In this document: positions 56,604 to 64,000 of the stretch, piece by piece
Layout of the letters: the number at the start of each line of letters is the position of its first letter
Numbering within the stretch: position 1 is the stretch's first letter
Source: Terricaulis silvestris
GTDB taxonomy: Bacteria; Pseudomonadota; Alphaproteobacteria; Caulobacterales; Aquidulcibacteraceae
Direction: 5' to 3'
Assembly (NCBI RefSeq): GCF_009792355.1
Contig: NZ_CP047045.1
Coordinates: forward strand, 1,116,001 to 1,180,000
DNA: 64,000 bases
Translations under genes and position numbers: made by a program
The notes under the pieces: model-generated
What the model was told of the DNA's origin: nothing
The model's input: only the letters and a program-made list of their open reading frames with translations
Databases searched by the model: none

Positions 56604-57363
56604 GCCGTTCTTCGAGGCCCTTGCCGGTCATGTCGGCGTAGCCCCATTCCGTGATGTCGGTGACGTAGTCGCGCGCGCTGAAGAGGCGCCCGCGACAGAC
56701 TCTTACCTTGGACTCCGGCATGTCGAGATGCGCTTGCATGCGCGCAATGAGTTCATCCATCAACCAGCGGGGCACCAGATCGCGCTCGCTCGGATAAATG
56801 TAGCGAAAGTTGACCAGGTGAGTGAACAGCACTTCCCAGTGCAGCTCCATATAGCGGAGCAAGCGCTTCCAATCGATTGCTTCGTTTTGCCGTAAGATCA
56901 CGTGTGCGACGTCAGCGCCGTCATAGCGATAGCGATCCTGCACGAAGATTTTCGACCAGATCAGTTCGGTGGGTTTGATAATGCGGACTTTGGTGCCGTA
57001 GACTTCGATCTCCGGCGCATCCTCGAACCATTCATCGGTAATCGCGATCTCGGTGGTGCGGCAGCTATAAATGATATCGAAGAAGTATTTTCCCTTGAAG
57101 ATCTTCGCGATCCAACGCTCGTCTTCGACTTCGATTTTGTAACCGCGCTCCTGAAAGAAGGTGAGGATGCGCGGGTAATCGCCGGCCTTGCAGAAAATGT
57201 CCAAGTCCTTCGTCGGCCGCACGATGCCGGTGTACGTCGTCACGGCGTACGTTCCGGACAGCAGGAACGGGATATCGCTCTGCGCCAAGAGCTTCAGGCC
57301 CTCGATGTAGAACTCTTCCGCTTCTGGCGGCGGCTGAAAGCTTTGGTCGGCAACACTTGTCAT
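56587..57363 (-). CDS. nucleotidyltransferase-fold protein
   Basis: A 258-residue protein with the minimal nucleotidyltransferase signature: LLSGTYAVTTYTGIVRPTKD followed by LDIFCKAGD (G-S/T and D-x-D metal site). The C-terminal half is a helical domain (AHVILRQNEAIDWKRLLRYM). It runs into the phosphoesterase by 17 bases, so the two are made together. It could modify a nucleic acid or small molecule; unknown. Confidence 0.82.
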   Translation of the reverse strand: MTSVADQSFQPPPEAEEFYIEGLKLLAQSDIPFLLSGTYAVTTYTGIVRPTKDLDIFCKAGDYPRILTFFQERGYKIEVEDERWIAKIFKGKYFFDIIYSCRTTEIAITDEWFEDAPEIEVYGTKVRIIKPTELIWSKIFVQDRYRYDGADVAHVILRQNEAIDWKRLLRYMELHWEVLFTHLVNFRYIYPSERDLVPRWLMDELIARMQAHLDMPESKVRVCRGRLFSARDYVTDITEWGYADMTGKGLEERHDPVH

Positions 57364-57401
57364 GGCTTGTGAGAACGGCGGGATGGAACTTTCGTTCCGC
57401 C

Positions 57402-59483
57402 TCAGCCGTCGCTCGGAGGCTGTGCGCGGCCTGCGATCAACGCGGCGCAGTTCGCGTCTTCGGCGAGGCCAGGATCAACGAACGGCAGCACGGCGGCGAT
57501 TGGTGCGATGAGCGAACCCAACACGGCCGCCAGCCCGCCTTGACCCGCGATCGGTCCAGCCTCGATGCCGATCTCGGGCGAACGCAAGCGGCCCTGCAGC
57601 GTGATCGGCGCCGCGAGGCGGATGAGACGCGCTTCTTTGGGTTCGCCCTGAATGCGGAGATCCAACGTTTCGTTGCGCAAGCTGACCGTGCCGTCGCCGC
57701 GGATCAGCATCGTGTCGGTATCGATGACGATGCTCCGGGCTTGTGCGACGCCGTTGGTGACGCGGAAGCTCGCGACGCCGCAGCGTATGTCGATTTTACC
57801 CTGGTCTTCGCTGAGCAACAAGCCGAGACCGCGCGTGACGTTGATGCCCGTGAGTTCGGCAAAAGCTTCGCGAATTTCTCCCGATGTCGTGACCAGCGAG
57901 ATGTCGCCATTCGCGTTCGCCGCGGCGTCGCGGACGGAGCCGCCACGGCCGCTCAACTGAACGCGGCCAAGCAGAGCGCCGGTTATCGGCGGCGTCTCGC
58001 TGCGGAACACCAGGATGGATTCGATCCGCGCATTCGAGAGCCGCATATCGAGGTCCACGCGCGGCACATCCTCGCGCGCATTGAGCGCGACCGCGCCGCC
58101 GAACCGGCCCTGGCGCAGTTCTAGCGTTAGCGGGTCTAGACGGAGCAGACCTTCGTTCAGCGCGATATCGACAGCGAGCCCGCGCAACGGAACGCGTTCG
58201 CTGCGCACGTGCGCCGCGCGGTAGGAGACTCGCGCGTCCATGTTGCGGACGCGGCTGATGTCGAGCTGTGCATCCGGCAGCAGCCGGCCCTGCGCCTCCA
58301 GGTTGGCGGCCATTTGCCGTTGTTCGGCGGATGCGCTTTCGCCGCTATCAGTACTTGGCGGGCCGCCAAGCACGGCCATCAAGTCGTCGAAGTCCAGGCT
58401 ATTCGAGCGGAAGTCGCCGTCGAGCATGAGGCGATCGTTACGCTGACGCGTCGCGGTGAAATCACCGCGCACGTCACTGTCACCGACGCGGCCGGCCACG
58501 CGCGGCATGCCGAAGGTTTGGCCGCGCCGCTGCAACACGCCACGCAGATCGTATGGCGGTGTATTGGGGAGCGCGAGGCCGGTGAGCGTATAGAGGTCCG
58601 CGAGATCTGGACCGGTCGCTTCGATGTTCGCTTGCCAAACACTGAAATCGAACGGCCGCTGGATCGACCCGTCCGCTTTGATGTGCGTGCCGCCGGCGTT
58701 GACGTCGGCATCGAAAGCATAGGGCCGATCGCGGCGCACATTGAGCAGCGGCGCGCCGGTCAGCTGGAGCGTAAACGGCCGGCCGTTGATGCGGCCGTCG
58801 CCATTGAGCTCGAAGCGGCCGGGATTGCGCCGATCGGCGCTCTCGGCGGTCGTGAAGGTGGCGTCGAGCACCAAATGGCGCTTGTCGTCTTCGTAGCGCA
58901 GCCGCCCTTCGTTGAGCGAGAATTCGCGGATCGCTGGCAGATTGAACTGACGCCCGCGGCCGGTATTGGGGCTCGACCAGTTCGAGATCCCTTCAGCGCT
59001 CCGATACAGTGAGACGTCAGCCCCGTTAAGGTCGAGCCGCACGAAGTCGAGCCGCCCGATGAAGAGCGGCAACAACCGGACGGAAGCGTCCGCTTGTTCA
59101 ACGAGCGCGAACTGGCCGCGATCAGCGTAATGCCGCGGATTGCCGATGTAGAGATCGCTGACGCGGATGTCCGGCGTGAAGGACCACAGATCGACGTCGA
59201 GATCGCCGCGAATAACGATTTCGCGCCCCGTCGCTGTCGATGCGAAGCGCGAGATCGGACCTTTGAGTGCATTCCAGTCGGCGAAGGTGACGAACAGCAC
59301 GAGCCCGATCACGAGCACGCCGGAGACGCCGCCAGCCCAAATGCCGATCCGTTTCCACGGCGCCGCGGCAACCTTGCCCCATGTCCATGCAGCGCCGTGT
59401 CTCGCACGCGCGCCCGTGCGCACGCCCCAGGCCCGTGCCGACGCGAGACGCGAACGGGGAGGCGGATTTGGCGCGGTGTCCAT
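57402..59483 (-). CDS. AsmA family protein
   Basis: A 693-residue envelope protein. After a basic cytosolic start (MDTAPNPPPRSRL) comes one membrane helix (GVSGVLVIGLVLFVTFADW) then the long periplasmic beta-groove region typical of AsmA proteins (NALKGPISRFASTATGREI). Such proteins are thought to carry phospholipid between membranes. The last 60 residues include PITLQGRLRSPEIGIEAG. Confidence 0.88.
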   Translation of the reverse strand: MDTAPNPPPRSRLASARAWGVRTGARARHGAAWTWGKVAAAPWKRIGIWAGGVSGVLVIGLVLFVTFADWNALKGPISRFASTATGREIVIRGDLDVDLWSFTPDIRVSDLYIGNPRHYADRGQFALVEQADASVRLLPLFIGRLDFVRLDLNGADVSLYRSAEGISNWSSPNTGRGRQFNLPAIREFSLNEGRLRYEDDKRHLVLDATFTTAESADRRNPGRFELNGDGRINGRPFTLQLTGAPLLNVRRDRPYAFDADVNAGGTHIKADGSIQRPFDFSVWQANIEATGPDLADLYTLTGLALPNTPPYDLRGVLQRRGQTFGMPRVAGRVGDSDVRGDFTATRQRNDRLMLDGDFRSNSLDFDDLMAVLGGPPSTDSGESASAEQRQMAANLEAQGRLLPDAQLDISRVRNMDARVSYRAAHVRSERVPLRGLAVDIALNEGLLRLDPLTLELRQGRFGGAVALNAREDVPRVDLDMRLSNARIESILVFRSETPPITGALLGRVQLSGRGGSVRDAAANANGDISLVTTSGEIREAFAELTGINVTRGLGLLLSEDQGKIDIRCGVASFRVTNGVAQARSIVIDTDTMLIRGDGTVSLRNETLDLRIQGEPKEARLIRLAAPITLQGRLRSPEIGIEAGPIAGQGGLAAVLGSLIAPIAAVLPFVDPGLAEDANCAALIAGRAQPPSDG

Positions 59484-59598
59484 ATGTTCCGCAACGCAGC
59501 GGAAAGCTGGCCGTTCCCGTTATGCGACCAATGGCGATGCGCGTCGTTTGAGGGCGGGCGACTTGGTGGCATGGTGTTACCAGATCGAGGGGAAACTC

Positions 59599-60579
59599 AT
59601 GCAAGCCACGCGTCGCGCATTCGCCATACTGGTTGCCGTCAGTTTAACCGCGTGCGCAACAGCGCAGACCTCCCAAACAGCGCCGACGCAAGCGCGCGCC
59701 GAGCACTTCATCATCGCCACGCCGGCGCAAGCGGCGCCGATTTTCACGGCTGGCGATGAGTTCATGGCAGTGGTGACGCCCGCGGATATTTCGATCCGCA
59801 CGCGCTCCGCTGAGGGCACGCGCGCCGATCTGGTGCGCACCTATGCCGGCGCGTTCGAGCCGTGGACGGAGGCTGAAACCGCGCGCCTCGAAGCGATGCT
59901 GTCGCGGCGTGGCGCGCAGCTGCAAACGATCGCGCGTTGGCTGCCAGAGACGGTGCTTCTGGTGAAGAGCAACGGCGCCGCAGACACATCGCTGCCGCAC
60001 ACGCGCGGCAACGCGATCAACATGGGTCAACACTTGCCCGACAGCGACGAAGAGCTCGATGGGCTCTTCTTTCACGAACTTTTCCACGTTCTGTCGCGGC
60101 GCAACGCGGCGCGGCATGATGAGACGTATGCGCTGATCGGCTTCATTCCGTGCAGCGTTGAGCTCCCGCAAAGCGTGCGCGATCAGACTGTCACCAATCC
60201 AGACGCGCCCTTGTTGCGCTGGGCCACGTCGCCTGACGCGAATGGCCGCTCGATCGTGCCGGTGTTGTTCGGCAATCCGCCACGCTGGGATCCCGCGCAG
60301 CCGCAGTTCAACCGCTACTTCAACCTGCGCTTCCTGCAGGCGACGCGGAACGCCGCCGGGCAATGCGCTGTTACGATTGAAAACGGCCAACCGGTCGACA
60401 TTCCAGGCGATCAAGCCGTGCCCGCGATTCACGCCGTGGCCGGCGCCAACACGAATTACGTGCTGCATGCCGAGGAGCTGCTGGCGGACAATTTCTCGCA
60501 GCTGATGATGGGACGCACAGACGCGCCGAACCCTGAAGTTCAGGCGCGCCTGGCGACGTTCCTGGGTATTGCGCCTTAG
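59599..60579 (+). CDS. HExxH putative metallopeptidase lipoprotein
   Basis: A 326-residue lipoprotein (lipobox LTAC) with FFHELFHVLSRRN, a zinc-peptidase HExxH. A later glutamate in HAEELLADNFSQLM could be the third ligand. A GAGGGG site precedes the ATG at 59599. No named family was recognised. It shares its stop with the convergent rpoH gene by four bases. Confidence 0.8.
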   Translation: MQATRRAFAILVAVSLTACATAQTSQTAPTQARAEHFIIATPAQAAPIFTAGDEFMAVVTPADISIRTRSAEGTRADLVRTYAGAFEPWTEAETARLEAMLSRRGAQLQTIARWLPETVLLVKSNGAADTSLPHTRGNAINMGQHLPDSDEELDGLFFHELFHVLSRRNAARHDETYALIGFIPCSVELPQSVRDQTVTNPDAPLLRWATSPDANGRSIVPVLFGNPPRWDPAQPQFNRYFNLRFLQATRNAAGQCAVTIENGQPVDIPGDQAVPAIHAVAGANTNYVLHAEELLADNFSQLMMGRTDAPNPEVQARLATFLGIAP

Positions 60580-61490
60580 GCGTCGGCGCCCGCGACCAGG
60601 CCGCGTTCGACGGCCTGGCGCTTCATTGCCTTCTGCAGTTTCTCGAACGCGCGCACTTCGATCTGGCGCACGCGTTCGCGGCTGACGCCGTACTGCACGG
60701 AAAGCTCTTCCAGCGTCGCCGGCTCGTCCTTCAAGCGGCGCTCTTGGATGATGTTGCGCTCGCGCTCATTGAGCTCGCTCATAGCTTCTTGCAGCAGGGT
60801 CATGCGCGCGCCGAACTCTTCCGTCTCGGCGAGGCGGGTTTCCTGCGTGCCTTCGGTTTTGTCGTCGGCGAGCCAATCCATCCACTCGCTTTCGCCTTCA
60901 CCACCGGCGCCGCCGATCGGCGCGTTGAGCGAGGCGTCACCGCCGCCGCCCAGACGCCGGTTCATCGAGATCACTTCTTCTTCCGTGACCGCGAGCTTGT
61001 GAGCGATCGCTGCCACGTTCTCAGGCTTCAGGTCGCCTTCCTCAAGCGCTGCCATCTCGCCCTTGAGGCGGCGCAGGTTGAAGAAGAGCTTCTTCTGCGC
61101 GGCGGTGGTGCCCATTTTCACAAGCGACCACGAGCGCAGGATGTATTCCTGGATTGAGGCGCGGATCCACCACATGGCGTAGGTGGCGAGCCGGAAGCCC
61201 TTGTCCGGGTCGAACTTCTTCACCGCTTGCATGAGGCCAACGTTGCCTTCGGAGATCACTTCTCCGATCGGCAGGCCATAGCCGCGGTAGCCCATCGCGA
61301 TTTTCGCGACGAGGCGGAGGTGGGACGTAACGAGCTTGTGCGCGCTTTCCGTGTCGCCGTGTTCCTGCCAGCGCTTGGCCAGCATGAATTCATCTTCCTT
61401 GGCGAGCATGGGATATTTCCGGATCTCGGAGAGATACCGGTTCAGCCCCTGTTCCGGGGACAGTGCGAGCGTGAGCGCGTTTGATGCCAT
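60576..61490 (-). CDS. rpoH: RNA polymerase sigma-32 factor
   Basis: A 304-residue heat-shock sigma factor. Region 2 is GLMQAVKKFDPDKGFRLATY; the RpoH-specific box is QKKLFFNLRR; region 4 is LSVQYGVSRERVRQIEV. The ATG at 61490 has a strong AGGAGGGG site. Heat-shock control of groESL and others would work through it together with HrcA. Confidence 0.96.
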   Translation of the reverse strand: MASNALTLALSPEQGLNRYLSEIRKYPMLAKEDEFMLAKRWQEHGDTESAHKLVTSHLRLVAKIAMGYRGYGLPIGEVISEGNVGLMQAVKKFDPDKGFRLATYAMWWIRASIQEYILRSWSLVKMGTTAAQKKLFFNLRRLKGEMAALEEGDLKPENVAAIAHKLAVTEEEVISMNRRLGGGGDASLNAPIGGAGGEGESEWMDWLADDKTEGTQETRLAETEEFGARMTLLQEAMSELNERERNIIQERRLKDEPATLEELSVQYGVSRERVRQIEVRAFEKLQKAMKRQAVERGLVAGADA

Positions 61491-61635
61491 TCTGTTTGGA
61501 CCCCTCCTAGGGCGGGCTGTTCGGGTGCTCCCTCTAGTACGTACGAGAGCGCGTCCGAGTTGCCGCCGCAGCGCTGAATATAGGGAGCCGTTCAAGGCTC
61601 TGCCGTGACGGCTTAAACACTATCCTGTGACGGAG

Positions 61636-61664
61636 AACATACCAAGAACAATCAAATTGCGCAA
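61636..61664 (-). promoter_or_regulatory. possible sigma-70 promoter of rpoH
   Basis: On the minus strand TTGCGC (61659-61664), 17-base spacer, TATGTT (61636-61641), 146 bases before the rpoH ATG. Confidence 0.4.
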
Positions 61665-61737
61665 GCGAAATGAAATCAATCGCTAGAATCAGCGCCGTGA
61701 ACGTTCTGAGATTCGTCAATAGGGATTGTGGTTGACC

Positions 61738-62019
61738 CTAATTGGGGGTGGTCTTCGCCGGCTTCAACGTTTCGGCTACGGCCCAAATGCAAAGCGCCAC
61801 TGTCAGGGCGGTGAGGCCCCAGCGGACTGCAACATCCAGCAGGCTGACATAGACCTGCTCGGAGGCCCCGAAGAGCTGGAGCGAGATCGCGTGGGTCTTG
61901 CCGTTGCCCGGATCGGAGGCGCGCGGCAGCCAGTGGAACATGCGCACATCGTTGAGGGTGAACAGCGCCAAGCCGGCCACAGCCGCCAACACGCGCTCCG
62001 CGTTCGCCAAAACGTTCAT
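61738..62019 (-). CDS. small membrane protein
   Basis: A 93-residue protein with two membrane helices (RVLAAVAGLALFTL; WGLTALTVALCIWAVAE) and a short loop between. Unknown. The start is uncertain: ATG at 62019 with only weak GGCGG upstream, or GTG at 62070. It lies between rluD and rpoH, all on the minus strand. Confidence 0.6.
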   Translation of the reverse strand: MNVLANAERVLAAVAGLALFTLNDVRMFHWLPRASDPGNGKTHAISLQLFGASEQVYVSLLDVAVRWGLTALTVALCIWAVAETLKPAKTTPN

Positions 62020-62112
62020 CAGAGTACCGCCCGAGAAAAATAACCGCGCGATCTTTCTAGGGTCGTTCACTGCGTCGCGGCAGGTGCCTGTTGCATGTTC
62101 CCACAGTGAAAC

Positions 62113-63159
62113 TCAGAGCTTCCGGAGTACGCCGATCAGGGCTTCCATGTCGGTCGGCAGCGCGCTTTCGAAGCGCATCTCTTCTCCGGTTACCGGATGC
62201 TTGAAGCCGAGTACGGCGGCGTGCAGCGCTTGGCGCGGAAAGGCGGCGACCGCGGTCGCAGCTTCGTCGGTGTGCTGGCCTTCGGCTTTGAACGCGCGCT
62301 GCTTGCCGTAGAGCGGATCGCCGACGAGTGGCGCGCCGAGATGGGTGAGGTGCGCGCGGATTTGGTGCGTGCGTCCGGTGTGAAGGCGGCATTCCAGCAA
62401 CGCCGCCGCAGGGCGGCCCGCGCTTGCGCCGGCTTGTTGGCCGAAGCTTTCGACGGTCCAGTAATCGGTGATCGCGTTTTTGCCGGCTTCCGTGTTTGGA
62501 TCGCGCGCGACCACGTATTTTCGACGATCTTCGCCAGAGCGGACGAGGCGGTTCTCGATCCGCGCTGCGCGCTCTTTCGGTGCGCCGCGTGTGACCGCGT
62601 AATAGACGCGCTCGAGATTGTGCTTGGCGAAGAGCTTGGCGAGGCCTTGGTGCGCGCGGTCGTGTTTGGCGACGACGACGAGTCCGGTGGTGTCTTTGTC
62701 GATGCGATGCACGATGCCGGGGCGCGCAACGCCGCCGATGCCAGAAAGTGAATCGCCGCAGTGCGCGAGCAGGGCGTTCACGAGCGTGCCGCGCATCGAG
62801 CCGGGTGCGGGATGCATCGCCATGCCGGAGGCTTTGTCGATGACGATGAGGTCGGCGTCTTCGTAGACGACGGTGATGGGCAGCGTTTCCGGTTGCGGCG
62901 CAGCAGGTTCGGGCGGCGGTAGAATGAGCGCATAGCGTGCGCCGGCGCGCGGCTTATCCTTGGCGTGCGTTACCGGCGCGCCATCGACACTCAGCTTTCC
63001 CGCGCCGATCAAGCCTTGCACCCGCGACCGCGACAGGTCCGGCCAGAGCTGCGCCAGCCATACGTCCACGCGATCGCCGGCGCCATCTGGCGCGACGGCC
63101 GTGCGGGTTTCGCCGGGCTCCTCGCTATCCTGATCCTCATGCGACATGTGGCTCTGCAT
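62113..63159 (-). CDS. rluD: RluD-type pseudouridine synthase
   Basis: A 348-residue enzyme that makes pseudouridines in 23S rRNA. The N-terminal S4 RNA-binding domain (LSRSRVQGLIGAGKLSVDG) precedes the catalytic domain with aspartate in GIVHRIDKDTTGLVVVAK and LLECRLHTGRTHQIRAHL. The ATG at 63159 or one at 63147 could be the start. Confidence 0.92.
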   Translation of the reverse strand: MQSHMSHEDQDSEEPGETRTAVAPDGAGDRVDVWLAQLWPDLSRSRVQGLIGAGKLSVDGAPVTHAKDKPRAGARYALILPPPEPAAPQPETLPITVVYEDADLIVIDKASGMAMHPAPGSMRGTLVNALLAHCGDSLSGIGGVARPGIVHRIDKDTTGLVVVAKHDRAHQGLAKLFAKHNLERVYYAVTRGAPKERAARIENRLVRSGEDRRKYVVARDPNTEAGKNAITDYWTVESFGQQAGASAGRPAAALLECRLHTGRTHQIRAHLTHLGAPLVGDPLYGKQRAFKAEGQHTDEAATAVAAFPRQALHAAVLGFKHPVTGEEMRFESALPTDMEALIGVLRKL

Positions 63160-63229
63160 ACCGGCTTGCGCGCGTCTGGCTAGGCATCATAGTGCGGCGC
63201 GGGAGCGAAACGCCGTGGGGAATCTCAGA

Positions 63230-64000
63230 ATGAGCAAACGTGGTTTCACGCGCCGCGGGGCGCTTGTTGTCGCTGCGGGCGCGGCGGCATGTTCGCAGAG
63301 TATCGAGACGCCGGCGTATGAGGGCGTTGTCGCTTTCAACCACGGCGTGGCCTCCGGCGATCCCAAGCATGATCGCGTGGTGATCTGGACGCGTGTATCG
63401 CCGGAGCAAACAGGACCGGTGCCGGTGCGCTGGATCGTCGCGCGCAATCGTGAACTCACCGACGTTGTGAAAACCGGCGTGGTCGAAACGAGCGAAGCGC
63501 GGGATTACACGGTGAAGGCCGATGTCACGGGCCTCCGCGCCGGCGCGCCGTACTTTTATGGCTTCCGCGCTGGCGCTGCGGAGAGCGCGATCGGCAAGAC
63601 CAAGACGCTGCATCGCGGGCGCACGCAGCAGGTGAAGTTCGGCGTGGTGTCGTGCGCGTCGTACTCGCACGGCTTCTTCAATGCGTACGAAGCGCTGTCG
63701 CAGCAAAACGATTTGGACGTCATCGTCCACCTTGGCGATTACATCTACGAATACGGCTTGTCCGGCTATGGCGGCGACACAGCGCTGCAATTGGGGCGCG
63801 TGCCGCAGCCGGAAGTGGAGTGCATCCGCGTCGAGGATTATCGCGCGCGGCATGCGCAGTACAAAACCGAACCGGAATTGCAGGCGGCGCATGCGATCGC
63901 GCCTTGGATCACAGTTTGGGACGATCACGAGATCGCCAACGATACGTTCTCGACCGGCGCAGAGAACCATCAGTCGACCGAGGGCGAATTCGCAAACCGC
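63230..64000 (+). CDS. phoD: PhoD-type alkaline phosphatase, N-terminal part
   Basis: The frame is open from the ATG at 63230 to the window edge (257 codons). The start has a twin-arginine-like signal with a possible lipobox (KRGFTRRGALVVAAG, then AACS). Next come the PhoD N-terminal domain (FNHGVASGDPKHDRVVIWTR), GVVSCASYSHGF, the metal-binding HLGDYIYEYG and WDDHEIANDTFS. PhoD is a secreted calcium/iron phosphodiesterase. Confidence 0.92.
   Translation, partial: MSKRGFTRRGALVVAAGAAACSQSIETPAYEGVVAFNHGVASGDPKHDRVVIWTRVSPEQTGPVPVRWIVARNRELTDVVKTGVVETSEARDYTVKADVTGLRAGAPYFYGFRAGAAESAIGKTKTLHRGRTQQVKFGVVSCASYSHGFFNAYEALSQQNDLDVIVHLGDYIYEYGLSGYGGDTALQLGRVPQPEVECIRVEDYRARHAQYKTEPELQAAHAIAPWITVWDDHEIANDTFSTGAENHQSTEGEFANR

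Noticed and set aside
61540..61620. A sigma-32 promoter before rpoH
   Set aside because: CTTGAA and CCCTATAT are only about six bases apart, too close to form one promoter.

Overview
This window is an ordinary chromosomal stretch of a high-GC, Gram-negative alphaproteobacterium. The best guess is a Caulobacterales or Hyphomonadaceae-type organism. That placing rests on a SapC-family protein, a DUF3035/BamF lipoprotein, an alphaproteobacterial-type HisRS, an alphaproteobacterial-style leader before serC, a CIRCE-controlled groESL, a TonB receptor with many outer-membrane lipoproteins, and MutL with an endonuclease motif. It is inference from gene content; no 16S rRNA is present. There is no prophage, insertion sequence or CRISPR array.

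Layout: 0-3.6 kb has the end of a DUF4197 gene, an alpha/beta hydrolase, a zur/thioesterase pair and two adjacent GIY-YIG-type genes. 3.6-11.6 kb holds a vWA lipoprotein, a DUF885 lipoprotein, SapC, and a DsbD-like reductase coupled to a redoxin. 11.7-19 kb has an orphan aromatic ammonia-lyase, hisS, nhaA and a TonB receptor. 19-21 kb is a small accessory patch (imm11-like protein and hypotheticals). 21-26.4 kb has groESL with promoter and CIRCE, an RG/D-rich RcnB-like protein, a TetR regulator and a glutathione peroxidase. 26.5-35.8 kb has ileS, two tandem paralogs of unknown function, lspA, bamF and a pair of M16 peptidases. 35.8-41.5 kb has two tRNAs, an unknown gene, rtcB, a DUF4242 gene, a LOG-family gene and mutL. 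41.6-49.8 kb has a secreted repeat protein, a VOC/Nudix pair, folP, thiD, phzF and a serine-synthesis cluster (leader, serC, MazG-like gene, serA). 49.8-57.4 kb has two PagL-like genes, a patatin, purA, two Yip1 genes and an overlapping nucleotidyltransferase/phosphoesterase pair. 57.4-64 kb has an AsmA protein, an HExxH lipoprotein, rpoH, rluD and the start of a PhoD phosphatase.

How the genes work together: envelope biogenesis dominates (lspA, bamF, M16 pair, AsmA, PagL pair, patatin, DsbD). Protein quality control appears at two levels: groESL under a CIRCE operator, and the heat-shock sigma factor gene rpoH. Serine synthesis (serC, serA) forms one transcription unit.

The most unusual feature is a ~122-bp two-hairpin palindromic element. 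It lies inside the reading frame of ileS and just after the start codon of the second M16 peptidase, in the same orientation and the same frame, so both proteins carry a related ~41-residue peptide. A third copy is intergenic. This resembles in principle the protein-coding palindromic elements known from Rickettsia. A second dispersed family, built from inverted arrays of the heptamer GGCARTC, occurs in three intergenic regions, including between groES and groEL.
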